Shown: piece after piece, positions 31,222 through 42,809 of the stretch
How the letters are laid out: each line of letters starts with the position of its first letter
How positions within the stretch are numbered: the first letter of the stretch is position 1
NCBI RefSeq assembly: GCF_001723175.1
Contig: NC_064653.1
Span: 868,001-932,000, forward strand
Source of the DNA: Penicillium oxalicum
Lineage: Eukaryota; Ascomycota; Eurotiomycetes; Eurotiales; Aspergillaceae
Reading direction: 5' to 3'
Length of the DNA stretch: 64,000 nt
Made by a program: the position numbers and the translations under genes
Notes under the pieces: generated by a model
Seen by the model: the letters and a program-made list of their open reading frames with translations, nothing else
Told to the model about the DNA's origin: nothing
The model's database searches: none

Positions 31222-34200
31222 TCATGCATCGCTAGTCGATTGGTTCCATTGAGCAGCCCACTGGCCCCATAGAGCAACTTCATCCATTTCCAGCTCCTTT
31301 TCCTCATCGCCACCATATCGGCCATATCGACGTCCGAATCGAGAGGCACGGTAGCCTCGCCCCGAGCTATTTCCAGAATCCTCATAGTTCTCGCGGGATT
31401 TCTCCATCACAGCCAGTCGCTTGGTAACCTCATTCGCTTCATAAAGGGTGACAAGGCGTCTTTTGGCCGGATTTCGGGTGGCCCGCTTCCGACAAGCCTC
31501 GAGCATGATCTGGGACGTAGTCTTTTCACTCTCGTCCGTGACGTTGCTCTTGAACTTGTAGCTGGTCGCTTTTTGAAAGCGTGAGTAGTGCCAGCGATCC
31601 CTCTGAGAAGCAATTTCGGGGGGGTTTCGAGTGGTCTCATTCACCCAAGCCGAGACCGCCATCTCAAGGGGAGTTGTTCCAGTGGCATTCTCGCGATACA
31701 GGAGATCCGGCCGTCGGTCGAGAATCCAGTCAAGAATCTGAGGGAAGCATAGTTTGACACAGTCATGGGCAATTGTGTTTCCGGCACCATCGAGTAATTC
31801 CAGGAACCTGTAGCTCGAGGATTCGCCGAGATCAAGGAAAATCTTGACGATTTGACGGGCATTATGCCAGTCCGATGGTTCGTTCGGGTTCTTGGATGGT
31901 GGTTCCAATGGGCTCAGTGCGCCGCGCTTGTGGATCCAGTCTGCAAATGGTGTTTTGGATCCTTGACCCGCACGCTGGGTAAGCATGGCGAGAACTTGCT
32001 CTTTGTTCAGCAAATCTATCAAGGCCGAGGCCTGGCCAGGCAATCGCATCACACCCATCTGGGTTGAACAGAGAATCATGTGAAGGGGGTTGCGACCTTG
32101 CGCGTCCCGAACAGCCTGGTTGGCTCCAGCTTCGATCAAGATTTGAGCGAATTTCAGCCGTCGCAAAGACAACGCCAGCGCCAGGGGCGTGTATCCCTCA
32201 GACGAGCGAGCTTCCAGGCACTCTGGGTGTTGGTCCACCAAAAACTGGACAAGTTTTTCCGACTCGTCGCAGGGACGTGACATCACTGCGCAATGAAGAA
32301 CCAGTTCATCTATATGGAAGGTCAGTCTCATCATTTTTTTCGTGTTGTTCATGTGGGGAGACGATGAGAACTTACTCCGAGTTTGTAGCCATTGCATAAC
32401 GGATGCTTCTAGACCGAGCCGGGACTTGGACAGCCGCTGGACAGCTTCATCCGTAGCATGCTGGTTCACATACTCAAGATAATAGCGACCCGGAGCGGTG
32501 CCCAAGAACCACTCAGTACTGGCTAGTTTGCCCAGCAAAGCAGAAATGAGAACAGGCGAGCGACCGACCTCTTGGGTTCCTCGAGTCTGTCTCTCGTTCT
32601 CTGGCCGACCAGCACTTGCCCAATCCTTGCGCTTCTTACCTCGGATTGATAGTCCCTGATAGTACTCATGTTCTTCAGGAGCAGCAATTCCGGATTTTTT
32701 GCTCATGTTTTCCAATGGAAGGCCGACTGCCGTCTTTTGAATCATGAGGCTCAGACACTCGATGTGGCCGAGAATCATTGCGAGCTGGAAATCGGCCTGC
32801 TGCAGAGAGAATGGGTTCTTGTCTGACGGATCGGTACTTGCACACTCGTGTCCAGCCCGAATGAGCCATTCCAGCAAGCCGAGGTCATTTTTGTGAATGG
32901 CATACTGAAAGAGTGTACAAACCTCCATAGTCCAGCCGGCCCATTTGCTCATAGCCACGATATTGTGTCTCTTTTGATTGAGAAGTTCTTCTGAGAAGAG
33001 ATCAACCGGGAAGGTGAATTGCAGTACCTGCCGTGGCGAATAATTGCTTTCGACCTGGCTTGACTTTGTTCCGATGTCGTCGTGAGTGAATTGCTCGTCC
33101 ACAACGCGGCCCACGATCCTGAGATCTTCATCATCGTCAGAGGAGTCTGTGTCCGTGTCCGAGTCCATATCAAAACGTTTCCGAGTCTCAGACTCCTTAA
33201 CCTTGCACTGTGCTTGAAGAATCTTCAGGATACCCTTGGCCACGCGAAGGTGACCGCGTACGATCGCAATGTGCAAACAAGAATTTCCCAAAGCATCAGT
33301 TTGAGACAGTATCAGTGGCTTTCGATCCTTCTCTGGGCCCCACATCTGGAGCGTGAAAGATTTGATTTTGTCGAGGTCTCCCCTCCAAGCAGCCTCAAAC
33401 CTGTTCATGAGTGATTAGTATTCATTTGACAAAGCCCCGTGTACGGACCTAATCGGTCATCTGAGACATACATTTCCACGTATCCGTCATATGTAGCGGC
33501 GTCAAAATTGAGATAAGTCTTGAATAGCTTGAGCTCAAAAGGCTGAGCGGGCTTCTTGGCCTGCTGCCTGTGCCGCGTGTGAATCGGGAATGGGTTTGAA
33601 TGTTCTCCGGGATGAAGCTCAGCCCAAGTTTTCGCTCCACGAGACAACAGCTCGGTCTCCAGAAGCTTGTAATTCTGTGTGAGTGCCTCGGATTTCTTCC
33701 GCTTCTCAGCCTCTCTTTCCCTCTGCTTGAGTGCATCGGCCTTTTGACGCTCTGTGACTTCTTCGTACTTCTTGTTATCTTTTTTGGCTTTTCTGATCAA
33801 GCCTTTCGAAGCCAGCATTTTATAAGTGCCGTCTTCAATGCCCGTGAGATAATCTTCGTCATTTTTCTCGAGAATGACGGGATCTGGGTGCATATGGGTG
33901 CCATATGGGATATGAATATTCGGTGTTTCATTTAGCTCATTCTCCAGTTCTGCCAAACGATGTTTTGTAGCATCCAGTGCGGTCTGGTATGAGCTATAGC
34001 TTTGTTCATACTCGCAATTCAGGTCAACACCCCGATTGAGAAGCTCAATAGCAACGAGAGGAAGATCGTTCTCGATGGCGAGGATGAGGGGTTGTTTGAT
34101 TTTCTTTTCCGCAATCTTCTGCTCACCACCGATGTCGTTCGCAGTCTTGCCTTGTGACTTCAAGGCATCCAAGTAGTCACTTAAAGTGAAGGATGGTTTG

Positions 34201-36884
34201 GCTCCTAATTCCAGAAGCTTGGTCACTCCTTCAGGGTTGTGAGCACACAGTGCATTCACCAATGGGGAAGAGATATCCGCTCGTGACCCGTACCAAGAGT
34301 CATTCTTGACCACGTTGTGATTGATCGCTCGCTGGACCGCTGGACCGTCATGCTCAAGATACACATCCAGGAGCTCCAGGTAGTCCGTCTGCGCGATATA
34401 GTCAATAGGCGTATGCCGATTGACATCTCCTTGAGCAGGTGATGCGCCAAGGTTGAGCAGCGCTTGCGACATTTCTTTCGCCTTGTCCAGAGGAAGAGCA
34501 AGGACTAGAACCAATGTCAAGATTGCAGCTTTAGCTCGCTGATTATAGTCATCCCTGATCTTGATTGGCATCGAAACATCTGCTCCAAAAGATGTGACAA
34601 GCTCCTTGACTGTTTCCACATGGCCGTGGAGAATAGCCAGATGGAGCGGCGACGCAAGATTGTCCCACGCAGTCACATTGATATCGTAGACGTCTGGATC
34701 CAAGTCGTTCTCTTCAATCGTATCGTGAGTAGCGGAGACTTCTCCTTTGGGATTCATCTCAATTTTGACATATGAAGCCGACGTGCGAGATGCATGGTCG
34801 TTCGGTTGCTCCATTTCATCAACATCTTCGTCGTCGTCCACGTCCATACCGTCGACATCCTCTGCGCTTTTCAATTGTTCTGGAGCCGATTGCTTTGTCT
34901 TCTCGTCCTCCGCTTCTTGATTCTCATTGCTTCGCTTGAGTAAAATCCTCACTATCTCAATGTCCCCTCGAGTAGCGGCCAGATGTAATGCTGTTTGTCC
35001 ATCCGCCATTCGCGCGATCAGCCGAGCATCGTGATCAACCAGGCACTGAACAATCTCAGGGCTGGATGACATGCACGCCAGTTGCAGAGGTGTTCTCCCG
35101 CTGTAGTCTCGGCGATCCGGGTCTACACCCTCTTGACTTAGCAATGACTTTACCGCCTCGAGGTCGTGCGATACGATGGCTTGGCAAAGCTTCTCTGTGC
35201 TGCCAATATATGCCATTGCTATTGACCGATCGTTAGCATTCGTTGGACTGTAGGGGCTAGACTTGGTCTCACCTGTCCAATCAGTCTCGGTGATCGGGTT
35301 GAAGCTGCCGATTTCTTGCCGTCCAGGATTGTCTTTGATGAAACTGATTTTGCCAGACACGTATTTCTTGTTGTCCTCTTCGGCAATCTTTTGTTCTTCT
35401 TCTGTGATGGGCTGAGGGCAAGCGCCACAGCAATCGCCAATGACATCTTCCGCGTCCCCGAAGAAGGCAGGATGCCGATGAAGATAGACATCACGAGAAC
35501 GATCCTGATTCCACTCCGCATTCAGAAGAAGATCTTTTGTGTAAAGCATCTTCTCAATTTTGCGTGCATTGAACCTTTTGCCGTAGGGAATCGTCTGGTG
35601 ATTTTTCAATTAGAGCTGAAGATGGAAGAAAGTGCGGGCATACATACGAAAGTATGATAGTCTGATATCTGGTCCTCCTCCTGCCAGTCTGGAACCTCAT
35701 CTTCCCAGTCATCTTTGATGTTGCCGCGCAGCTCTCGGCCTTGACGCCGACGTAGGTAGAGGCTCAATGGAGGTCGCCCACGCTCTTCGCGCCGTTTGGC
35801 CAGGTAACTGTCTCGATCCTCGGACTTTGGTAGCTTCTCAAGAATCAAAAGCCTTGCAAGACCTTCTGTTCTGGTGAAGTTTCTTTCGAAAATTGTCTGT
35901 TTGTTCAATTAGACGTGCTTGGTCAAGGTTCTATCTCAATTCCCTCTGTTCACTTACTGGGTCTACCTTGGAGCGGTCAAGGAGCGGCCAGAAAACCTCG
36001 AATCCCCTGTGCGAGTATTTGGAAAGTCGATTTTCGTATGAGGGAGATCGACGTGTCAAGTCCACCTGGTTTGTTTGGGTAATGAAAGCGGCAATGGCCC
36101 GAGGGGATGCATAGACCTGCTTGCCATCGTAGGCCGCACAGGAACAATCGACATCGAAGCCTGTAAGAACCTCAGACACCGAATGATAGACACGAAGAAC
36201 GATCTGTACATGTCGCGTGGGATACTGAGAAGCAATCGTGATAGCATTCTTCGTGCGAATTGTCGTAGTCTCGTAGAGAATGGTGTTTCGGATTTTGTCT
36301 TCGATCTGCTTGATCTTTTCAATGGCCTGTTCCTCATTCAATCCGTACAGAAACAGATCAACATCCGAAGCTGGTGCAAATTCATCGTGGTAGTACTGGC
36401 GTAGACCGCGCTTGGAATTCTGGTACTTTTTTGGTACAGGAAGGAGCGATGTGACGACGGCCGATCCAGCCGCGACGACGTTGCTCCAGTCTAGATCACT
36501 CAAAGCGCCTTCAGTGAAGAGCGCAAAGTTCTTTTGAAACTCTTCCAAACTAGGCACTACGGCTGGAGAGCCGTGACTCCGGCGCTTGCTTGGAGAAAGA
36601 GGAAGGAGGTACTTTTCCTTTTGTTCCGAGCTCTCTGAGTTCAAGTCCCGAGCTCGGATTCGGATGTCGGCATCCTTGGTGGTCTCACTGTACAAAGGAA
36701 CAACATTGACACAATTCTCTTTGCGCAGCGTCTGAGATGAATCTTGCGCAAAAATCTTCCTGGCCACGACATCGAAATCGTTGAACGGTTTCACTAACTC
36801 CTGAAAGGATGTGTTGGGGTGCGATCGAATGTGATGTAAAAAGTCGCGGTGTTGCACCGGCAGAGACGGAATGATGATTGCCAT
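31222..36884 (-). CDS. Large ankyrin-repeat protein with N-terminal nucleotidyltransferase-like domain
   Basis: One gene of six exons on the minus strand: 36884-35958, 35896-35648, 35594-35273, 35218-33472, 33400-32376 and 32309-31222. All junction phases fit, giving 1,785 residues. Two pieces of evidence show it is one gene: the join at 33471/33401 rebuilds a continuous reading (YVEM-FEAAWRGDLDKI), and no ATG starts the downstream part well. The N-terminal domain (about 1-310) contains AAGSAVV (GS at 140-141), then SDVDLFLYGL (D174, D176) and TGFDVDC (D244, D246). This is the G-S..D-x-D..D layout of the polymerase-beta-like nucleotidyltransferase fold. Residues about 310-500 are basic and unrecognised, with a CCGACPQP segment. 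Ankyrin repeats start near 505 (DYSGRTPLQLACMSSSPEIV; DGQTALHLAATRGDIEIV), are interrupted by an acidic linker (DVDDDEDVDEMEQ) and a charged coiled stretch, and resume in the last third. Substrate and partners are unknown. Confidence 0.82.
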
Positions 36885-37566
36885 TTTCTGGTAAGTGTAT
36901 GATTCACCAATTAATCAATAGTTGTCTGTTCTTTATATGCTTCAATGCATATCTGTTGATTCTGACCAGCACATCAGGTCGGTTTAAATGCCATCAACAT
37001 CCAATATTGGCCTAGTCTCGTCTAGGGTTAGCGTGCGAATCGACCAAGCAGCTCCAGGCAACTCTAGGCAGCCCTAGGCAGCAAAGGGTCCGTTCACACA
37101 CCCATCGCCAATGAATCCATTGCGGACACCTCGAATCTATCTTGACGTTGAAGTCAAAGCTTTTTTGCGCAAAATTGGGCCAAGAGATCCATCTGCGGTG
37201 GTAGGCAGCAAAATGACAAGGGCAATTGAGACCAAGTTCATCCTGAAGATTCAACCGAGTAATTCATTGACCCCTTGGCAACGCCCTTCTCACGTACAAG
37301 TCCTCTGCTCGAACCGAGGGCGGATGTATTCTCACATAAACTGGGAGTTGTTGGGGAGAACACACGCGCCCTTGTGTTCATGAGGGTGCACCCGGTCGCA
37401 CCAATAAGTAGCATAAGTGTCCATTTGTTAAGCGATCGACCATGCTAGTCCAGGCTAGAAAGACGAATCCGGGCTGACCTCACAAGGACCTCTTCTTAAC
37501 GCATGAGCCATTCGAGTCCCCAGTATGAATGCTTAGCATCCCGGAATTCAGCATTGAGAGGGAGAT
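36885..37566. other. Intergenic region
   Basis: About 680 bases: promoter of the ankyrin gene on the left, 3' end of the hydrolase gene on the right. It contains a short GCAGCTCTAGGC-type imperfect repeat near 37049-37084. No gene seen. Confidence 0.55.
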
Positions 37567-38683
37567 TCAGTGCTGCGCAAAAGATGAAAAAATATCTTCC
37601 CAAACCTCCACCGACTGAAATACAGTGTCATGATCCGATCGGGGTATCGTTTTAGAGGCGAAATCGATCGCCTCAACGTCGGGGCCACCCCAGCAATCTT
37701 CAAAATATCTCTGGCCTTTCTGCCCAACTAGGGCATCACTCTCGGCAAAGTATGCGCGCAGTGAGAAGCGCTCGGTCGCAAGACTCCTTGCGCATTCTGC
37801 ATAATCAGAGCAGACCCCCCAGCTACTACCACCGTCCTTGCGAAGACACTGCATCGCCTCGCTGTTGGCGCCGACCGTGTTTTCTATGTGCATATAGCGA
37901 CTGGCAAGCTGTGTGATTTCCTTTTGCTCGGCAACAGGTGTTCCATAGTCCCGCTCAATTTTCCGCCAATTCGCAACTAAAAAGTCGGTGTCATTCGCTT
38001 GTTCTGGGGAGTCATCTCCCCCAGACGGCGTTAGATGGCGGATCAGGGCGCCACTAGCAGAAAAGACGGGGCTGGCTTGAGTCACGAAGAAACGTGGAAT
38101 CTCATTCCAGAGTGCGAATGCTTTGGAAGGGATGTAAGATGCGACTCGCATTGACAAAACTCGCGAATGTTTCAGGTCAACCCATGGAGCTGATGACAAT
38201 GTAAGTGAGCCGTTTTTAAATCAGAGACATCTCTCAGGGGGACATGACAGATGTAAGACCAAATATGTTACCTATCACTGCCGCAACTGGGTTGATACAA
38301 TCGCGACACCGCGCCCACGTATTGAGTAGGTAGATAGTGCCCGCACTATGTGAGACTAGACTGACTCGTGGGATCTTGAGATGTGACAACACTTTTGGCA
38401 AGACTTCAATCCATGTATCCACGCGATGAGCGAGGGGGACGTCTGTAGAAGCGCCCATCCCTGGTCGATCGATGACGAGCAGGCGAACACCCGCCCGTCG
38501 TGCGATTACATGCAGTAGAATACCAGCATATCGTGACGCAAACATGCCGGGCAGAAATAAGATGGTGGGACCATTGTTACATCCAGTGTCGGCGAAAGAG
38601 ACATAGAGCTGGCCTTGACTGGTATTGAGGGAGATGCGGCGATGAAATCGGCTCTCTGAAATGAGTTGGTAGGGATCCGCCAT
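37567..38683 (-). CDS. Alpha/beta hydrolase
   Basis: Two exons, 38683-38272 and 38189-37567, with an intron 38271-38190 (GTAACA..CAG, phase 1), giving 344 residues. The fold is seen from GPTILFLPGMFASRYAG (oxyanion region), VRLLVIDRPGMGAST and RVSLVSHSAGTIYLL. The nucleophile is Ser113 in S-H-S-A-G, a variant of the usual G-x-S-x-G in which the first glycine is serine. A histidine in RSDHDTVFQ near the C-terminus is a fair candidate for the catalytic base. The middle third is a helical cap. No signal peptide is evident. The substrate cannot be predicted; such proteins are common as esterases or epoxide-hydrolase-like enzymes in fungi. The intron has a weak donor (GTAACA), so its exact edge is the least certain part. 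Confidence 0.82.
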
Positions 38684-39234
38684 AGTTGACAGGTTGATGG
38701 GGAGATCGCGACGACGCTTATGGATGCTGGGCAGATTATAAGCTCAAAGATTTCGGGTCCTACTAGCTTAGTGGTTTCTGGCGCACGGGGCGCCTAAGAT
38801 TGCCAAATGTTGGAGCCTACGGTAGGTGAGATGAGCGGCTGAGTAGGGATTAAGCGGGAGGTTCCAGTTGGGTGGAAGATGAATGATGGGGTCGAAGAGC
38901 AACGCTGCTTTCTCCGGAGACGACCTTGCCACCTCAGAACTCGTTATGCGTTGTTTTCTTTGAGTAGGTGGTCTAGCTCAATCGTATCATTCACTGAATA
39001 GGCATGTCTGAGTATATACTCAGCGATTCAAGTAGCGATTCTTTTCTTCTGTGCGGCTACGAGGACGCATTCAGCTGGAGCATACATGTTTCGTGCCTCT
39101 TGTCCTTTGAAAACGCGAACTTCTCCCCTCATCACGTAAAATGCCATATGGATAGCCATTCGCACAGCCCATGACTATGTGAATTGAATATTTGCGACCG
39201 CCCGCTCGGGCAACATACTCTGGTCAGTGGATAT
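38684..39234. other. Intergenic region
   Basis: About 550 bases between two minus-strand genes: hydrolase promoter on the left, transporter 3' UTR on the right. No gene seen. Confidence 0.6.
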
Positions 39235-40803
39235 CTACCCACAGCAAGTCAAGATTTCACACGAGGTTGTGCCACATTTGACTTGGCAGAGCTGTGAAAA
39301 CGCATCCGACCCAACTGGACCAGAATTTTCATGGGCTGACTGGGGTGCTCTGAGCTCGGGTTGGACAGTCGCAGAGTGTACCCCGTAGCTATGGAAACAG
39401 TCACTCATTGTCTTTGCAATTTGGACGAAGTCAGAGACACCCTGGTTCTCAACGGTGACGTGAACCGACGCCAGGGCTTTCTCCTGATTAAGACGCCAGA
39501 CATGAAGCTCGTGCACAGATCGGACACCAGAAATCTACAGAGCTAGTTAGACTTCCTGCAGTAAGATGCACATTGTGCGGGTCATGTCACCGATTCCAGG
39601 TCATGTTTGACGTCCGCAAGGTTGATGCCCGTTGGGACACTTTCCAGGAGAATCCGACCCGAGTTTCGGACTGCAGAGCGCAGAGCGCGCAGAGATGGTT
39701 TAGTAAATGAGCCATAAGAAGAATCTACTCAGTCGGTTCTCACCTAGAGGTAGGGATGTAGTCAATATGACAATGGCAATCGCCATGCTGACTGCAGGAT
39801 CGGCGTAGAAACGCGCAGGAGACGAAGTCAGCCAAATCACCAGACCTGAGATGATGACACCGACGTTATTGGCTGCGTCACCCAAGACATGTATCAGAAC
39901 ACCCAGCATGCCCAAGTCATAGCCTTTCTTTGCCACCTGGATATTGTTGTGGCGGTGATTGTCATGCAACGTTGATATCTGCGATCGATTGAGTAAGACA
40001 GCGAGCAGGCCGGCTGAACAAGGCAACTACTCACCATTTCAATTCCGCTTTCCGCACTGGCTATGTGTCCGGGGAAAGCCTCGCCATGAGAATGACCATG
40101 CTCTGCGTTGCGAGCTCCTGTCAGTGTGTGTGGCTCACAGATGAACGACAAGTACACACCATGAAGAAATGTCGCACTAATGAGATTAAGACCGAGGCCG
40201 ACGCAGCCCACTATTGTGACCAGCTTGGGGGACTCAACAACTATTGAAAGAGGATGAGTAAGATATCGAACGGATCTCAATGAGACCATGTCACCGACTT
40301 TTGAGAGAAATGAAACGTTCGATAGATTGTAAGAAGATGCTGACTCCGAGGGCAAGGAGAAAGACACCATTGAAGAATGCACCCAGAAGTCGTGATCTTT
40401 GCCAGCCAAATGACAAATCTGAAGGCGAGTTCTTCTTGGAAGATATCTAGTACCGTCCTGAGCGATGTGGGACCAAGCAAAGGAAGATGCACCGGCAAAC
40501 CTTGAGAGCAACGAATGCGACGACAAATCCAATCAGATCATTTAACTAGCGTTTATCAGAAACTGTATGATGATTCGGTGAGTCAAAGATGGAGACTTGT
40601 CAAATTACATAGTGGAAAGCATCGGCAACCAGGGCGAGCGAACTAGTGTAGAATCCAACTGGAAACTCAGAATGAGCGAAAATGAGCGTCTCGGGGAGAG
40701 ACTGAGCAGTGGGCAGCTTACTGGAGATCTCGGCAATAAAGAAAGCCAAAGAAATCCCGATCACAATTTGCAACCGCGTTGATTGAGAGAGGTGAAGGCC
40801 CAT
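39235..40803 (-). CDS. Cation diffusion facilitator, Zrc1/Cot1-type vacuolar zinc transporter
   Basis: Nine exons on the minus strand: 40803-40722, 40658-40609, 40545-40501, 40446-40299, 40240-40160, 40117-40035, 39978-39744, 39670-39591 and 39534-39235; 367 residues. Exons and introns are mostly very short. The CDF signature is plain: a metal-site pair H43-x3-D47 (LVADAFHYLND) in helix 2 and H193-x3-D197 (LIHVLGDAANN) in helix 5, the H-D/H-D arrangement of zinc carriers. LSFGWQRSRLLGAFFNGVFL is the conserved loop and helix 3. The C-terminal cytosolic domain starts about residue 245 with GRILLESVPTGINLADV and contains VRSVHELHVWRL. The histidine loop between helices 4 and 5 is short (seven His in 142-173). 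The protein exchanges Zn2+ for protons, probably at the vacuole. The fourth intron has an odd donor (GTCGGT), the weakest junction. Confidence 0.85.
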
Positions 40804-42809
40804 GGTGGCAGAATTGAAAAGATTACAAGAACGAGACGGGAGCTTAACAGATAGGAGGGGATAATTCAAGGCGATGGGAGTCAGTAAACAGAGGAGATTA
40901 CTGAAAGAGAAATCGGGCCGTGTGTTTTCTGCTCTGAAACTTTCTGGCGTCCTCAGTCGGTTCTGTTGACGTGACTCGGAACTCGGATTTGCTTCTGTCA
41001 CATGGCGTGGGGTAAGAGAGGCATGCAACTCTCTTGGTAGCGGCACGGGTTCCATCGGCTACGATTAAAGGATCGGACGTATTGGCTCGTCTTGATCGCC
41101 TGTCCCGGTCTCTGCTTTACAGAGCAGGTTCTCCCTCACGGAAACTAGTAAATACCCTCCGAGAATTCCTAGTCATCGGTCCAGATCAACTTTACCTTGG
41201 CCAACATGTTGAGCGATTGCCATCAACTGCTGACAAAGCTAGCTCAAGTTTCCCATCGAGAAAACGAGGTTCGTCCAGTTGCGCTGGAAGAATGGTCCTG
41301 AACCCTTCCAATGGGCTGGACATTGACATTGTCACGGTTCCACCTCTGTAGGTTGACCCGACCAGTTGGTGACAACTTAAGCGGTGTGGCCAAAAGCCCT
41401 TGGAATGGGAGGCGCGATCAAATCACTAGCGGGTTGAGAATTGCGCAGGCACCAGATGTAGTCTGGCCTGTATGTTTTCCTGCCATTTCCCAGTGAGTGT
41501 TTTGAATGATAATCCACGCCGAGCATCGTTCGTTTTAGTGAACGAAGATTGCAAGTCCACCCTTACTCAAGCCCTGTAAGAGACCGATCGTCGTCATCCT
41601 CGATTTGGGCGTGGCACAGGTGGTGGTCGTGCGGAAAACATGCATCTTAAGTCAGTCTGATACTCTCCAAGTGAGAAAATCTTTGAACGAGAACCAAGAG
41701 TGCCTCTTCGTTTTCTGTGGTTTATTTCGCGACTCTAAAGGACGGGCTTAGCTGATCCTCGTCTTCCAGGTCACTTGCTGGGATTTCCGACTGTCATTCC
41801 AAGTCAACCCACGCTGGTGTCGCTGTATGACCGGGAAAGCAGTTGGATTAAGGTTGACGAAGCACACATTATTAATGTGTCGAACGTCAATGTTGGAGCC
41901 CCATCTCAGGGCTTCTGCTGCCATCATTGGCCAAAGGCTCGATAGGAAGGGGTGATTGCTCGCAAGGTACTCACTTCACCCCCAGGTCCCTAGCTATCCG
42001 CGGCGCGGCACGATTCGATCGGTGGGGACTTCGTTATGAGCGCCGTCAAAAATGTTCCATTTACTATGACTTGTTCCTCATGGTACCTTGATTCAAATAA
42101 ATAAGGGTACTCCTCTTACAAATCTCTTTGAAACCAGGACTTGCATTGAAAACCCTCCGTACAACGAAACATGTATGCCCATGGCGAGTGACTACCAGGG
42201 CTCACGTGATCGCGGTCAAGCATCACACCGAGATTTCAATTTCTGATCACGTGGTCTTTAGATCGCGAAATCTCCCGCTCCCGAGGGCGGAATGCCCCTC
42301 TTCTAGCGCCTACGGGATTTTCTGCCCGAATTGTTTGTTGATAGACTGGTCATCCTGAAGTACACGACGAACGGGTTGAAATTTGCATTTGGGCTCCGAT
42401 AAAATCATGCCAGGTGCACTTGAATTTAGCTGGGAGTAAAGTGTTGCAAGTGAATCCTTTAGATAGCCTTTGGCATGGAGATCACAAATAGAGATACCAG
42501 GTCGTATATACTACAGAAGACGAATGGCTCAATACACTGATCCCTGCACAGCCTCTGTAGAGCCGCACTGCCATAAATAGACCCGACGTCATCGCGATTA
42601 CGACTTCCGCCCAGAGCCAAGAGCGTCATGCGGAGCGAGTTAAGGCGGAGGGGGCTGAGACAGCTCGGGTTCGGCCAAGCACTGCCCCACGCTCGTATCT
42701 TCGCACCTTTTCAGATTTTGACAAGCGCTGCCATTCTCTTCCAGTTCAATACGCTCAACGAAAAGATTCAATCATCCAGAAATCTCAAATACGCGTGTTC
42801 CGTCTCGCC
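40804..42809. other. Divergent intergenic region, transporter and het-c
   Basis: Two kilobases between divergently transcribed genes, so it should contain both promoters. No open frame has recognisable content. A TC-rich stretch and the TSS region of het-c lie near 42600-42800. Confidence 0.55.

Noticed and set aside
31222..35609. Two separate ankyrin genes (31222-33408 and 33405-35609)
   Set aside because: A GTATGT donor at 33471 and CAG acceptor at 33401 join the two frames in phase, and upstream exons join in the same way, so one gene explains all parts.
37440..37500. Possible tRNA-like T-arm (gacgaatccgggctgacctc)
   Set aside because: No matching acceptor stem, D-arm or anticodon arm could be built around it.
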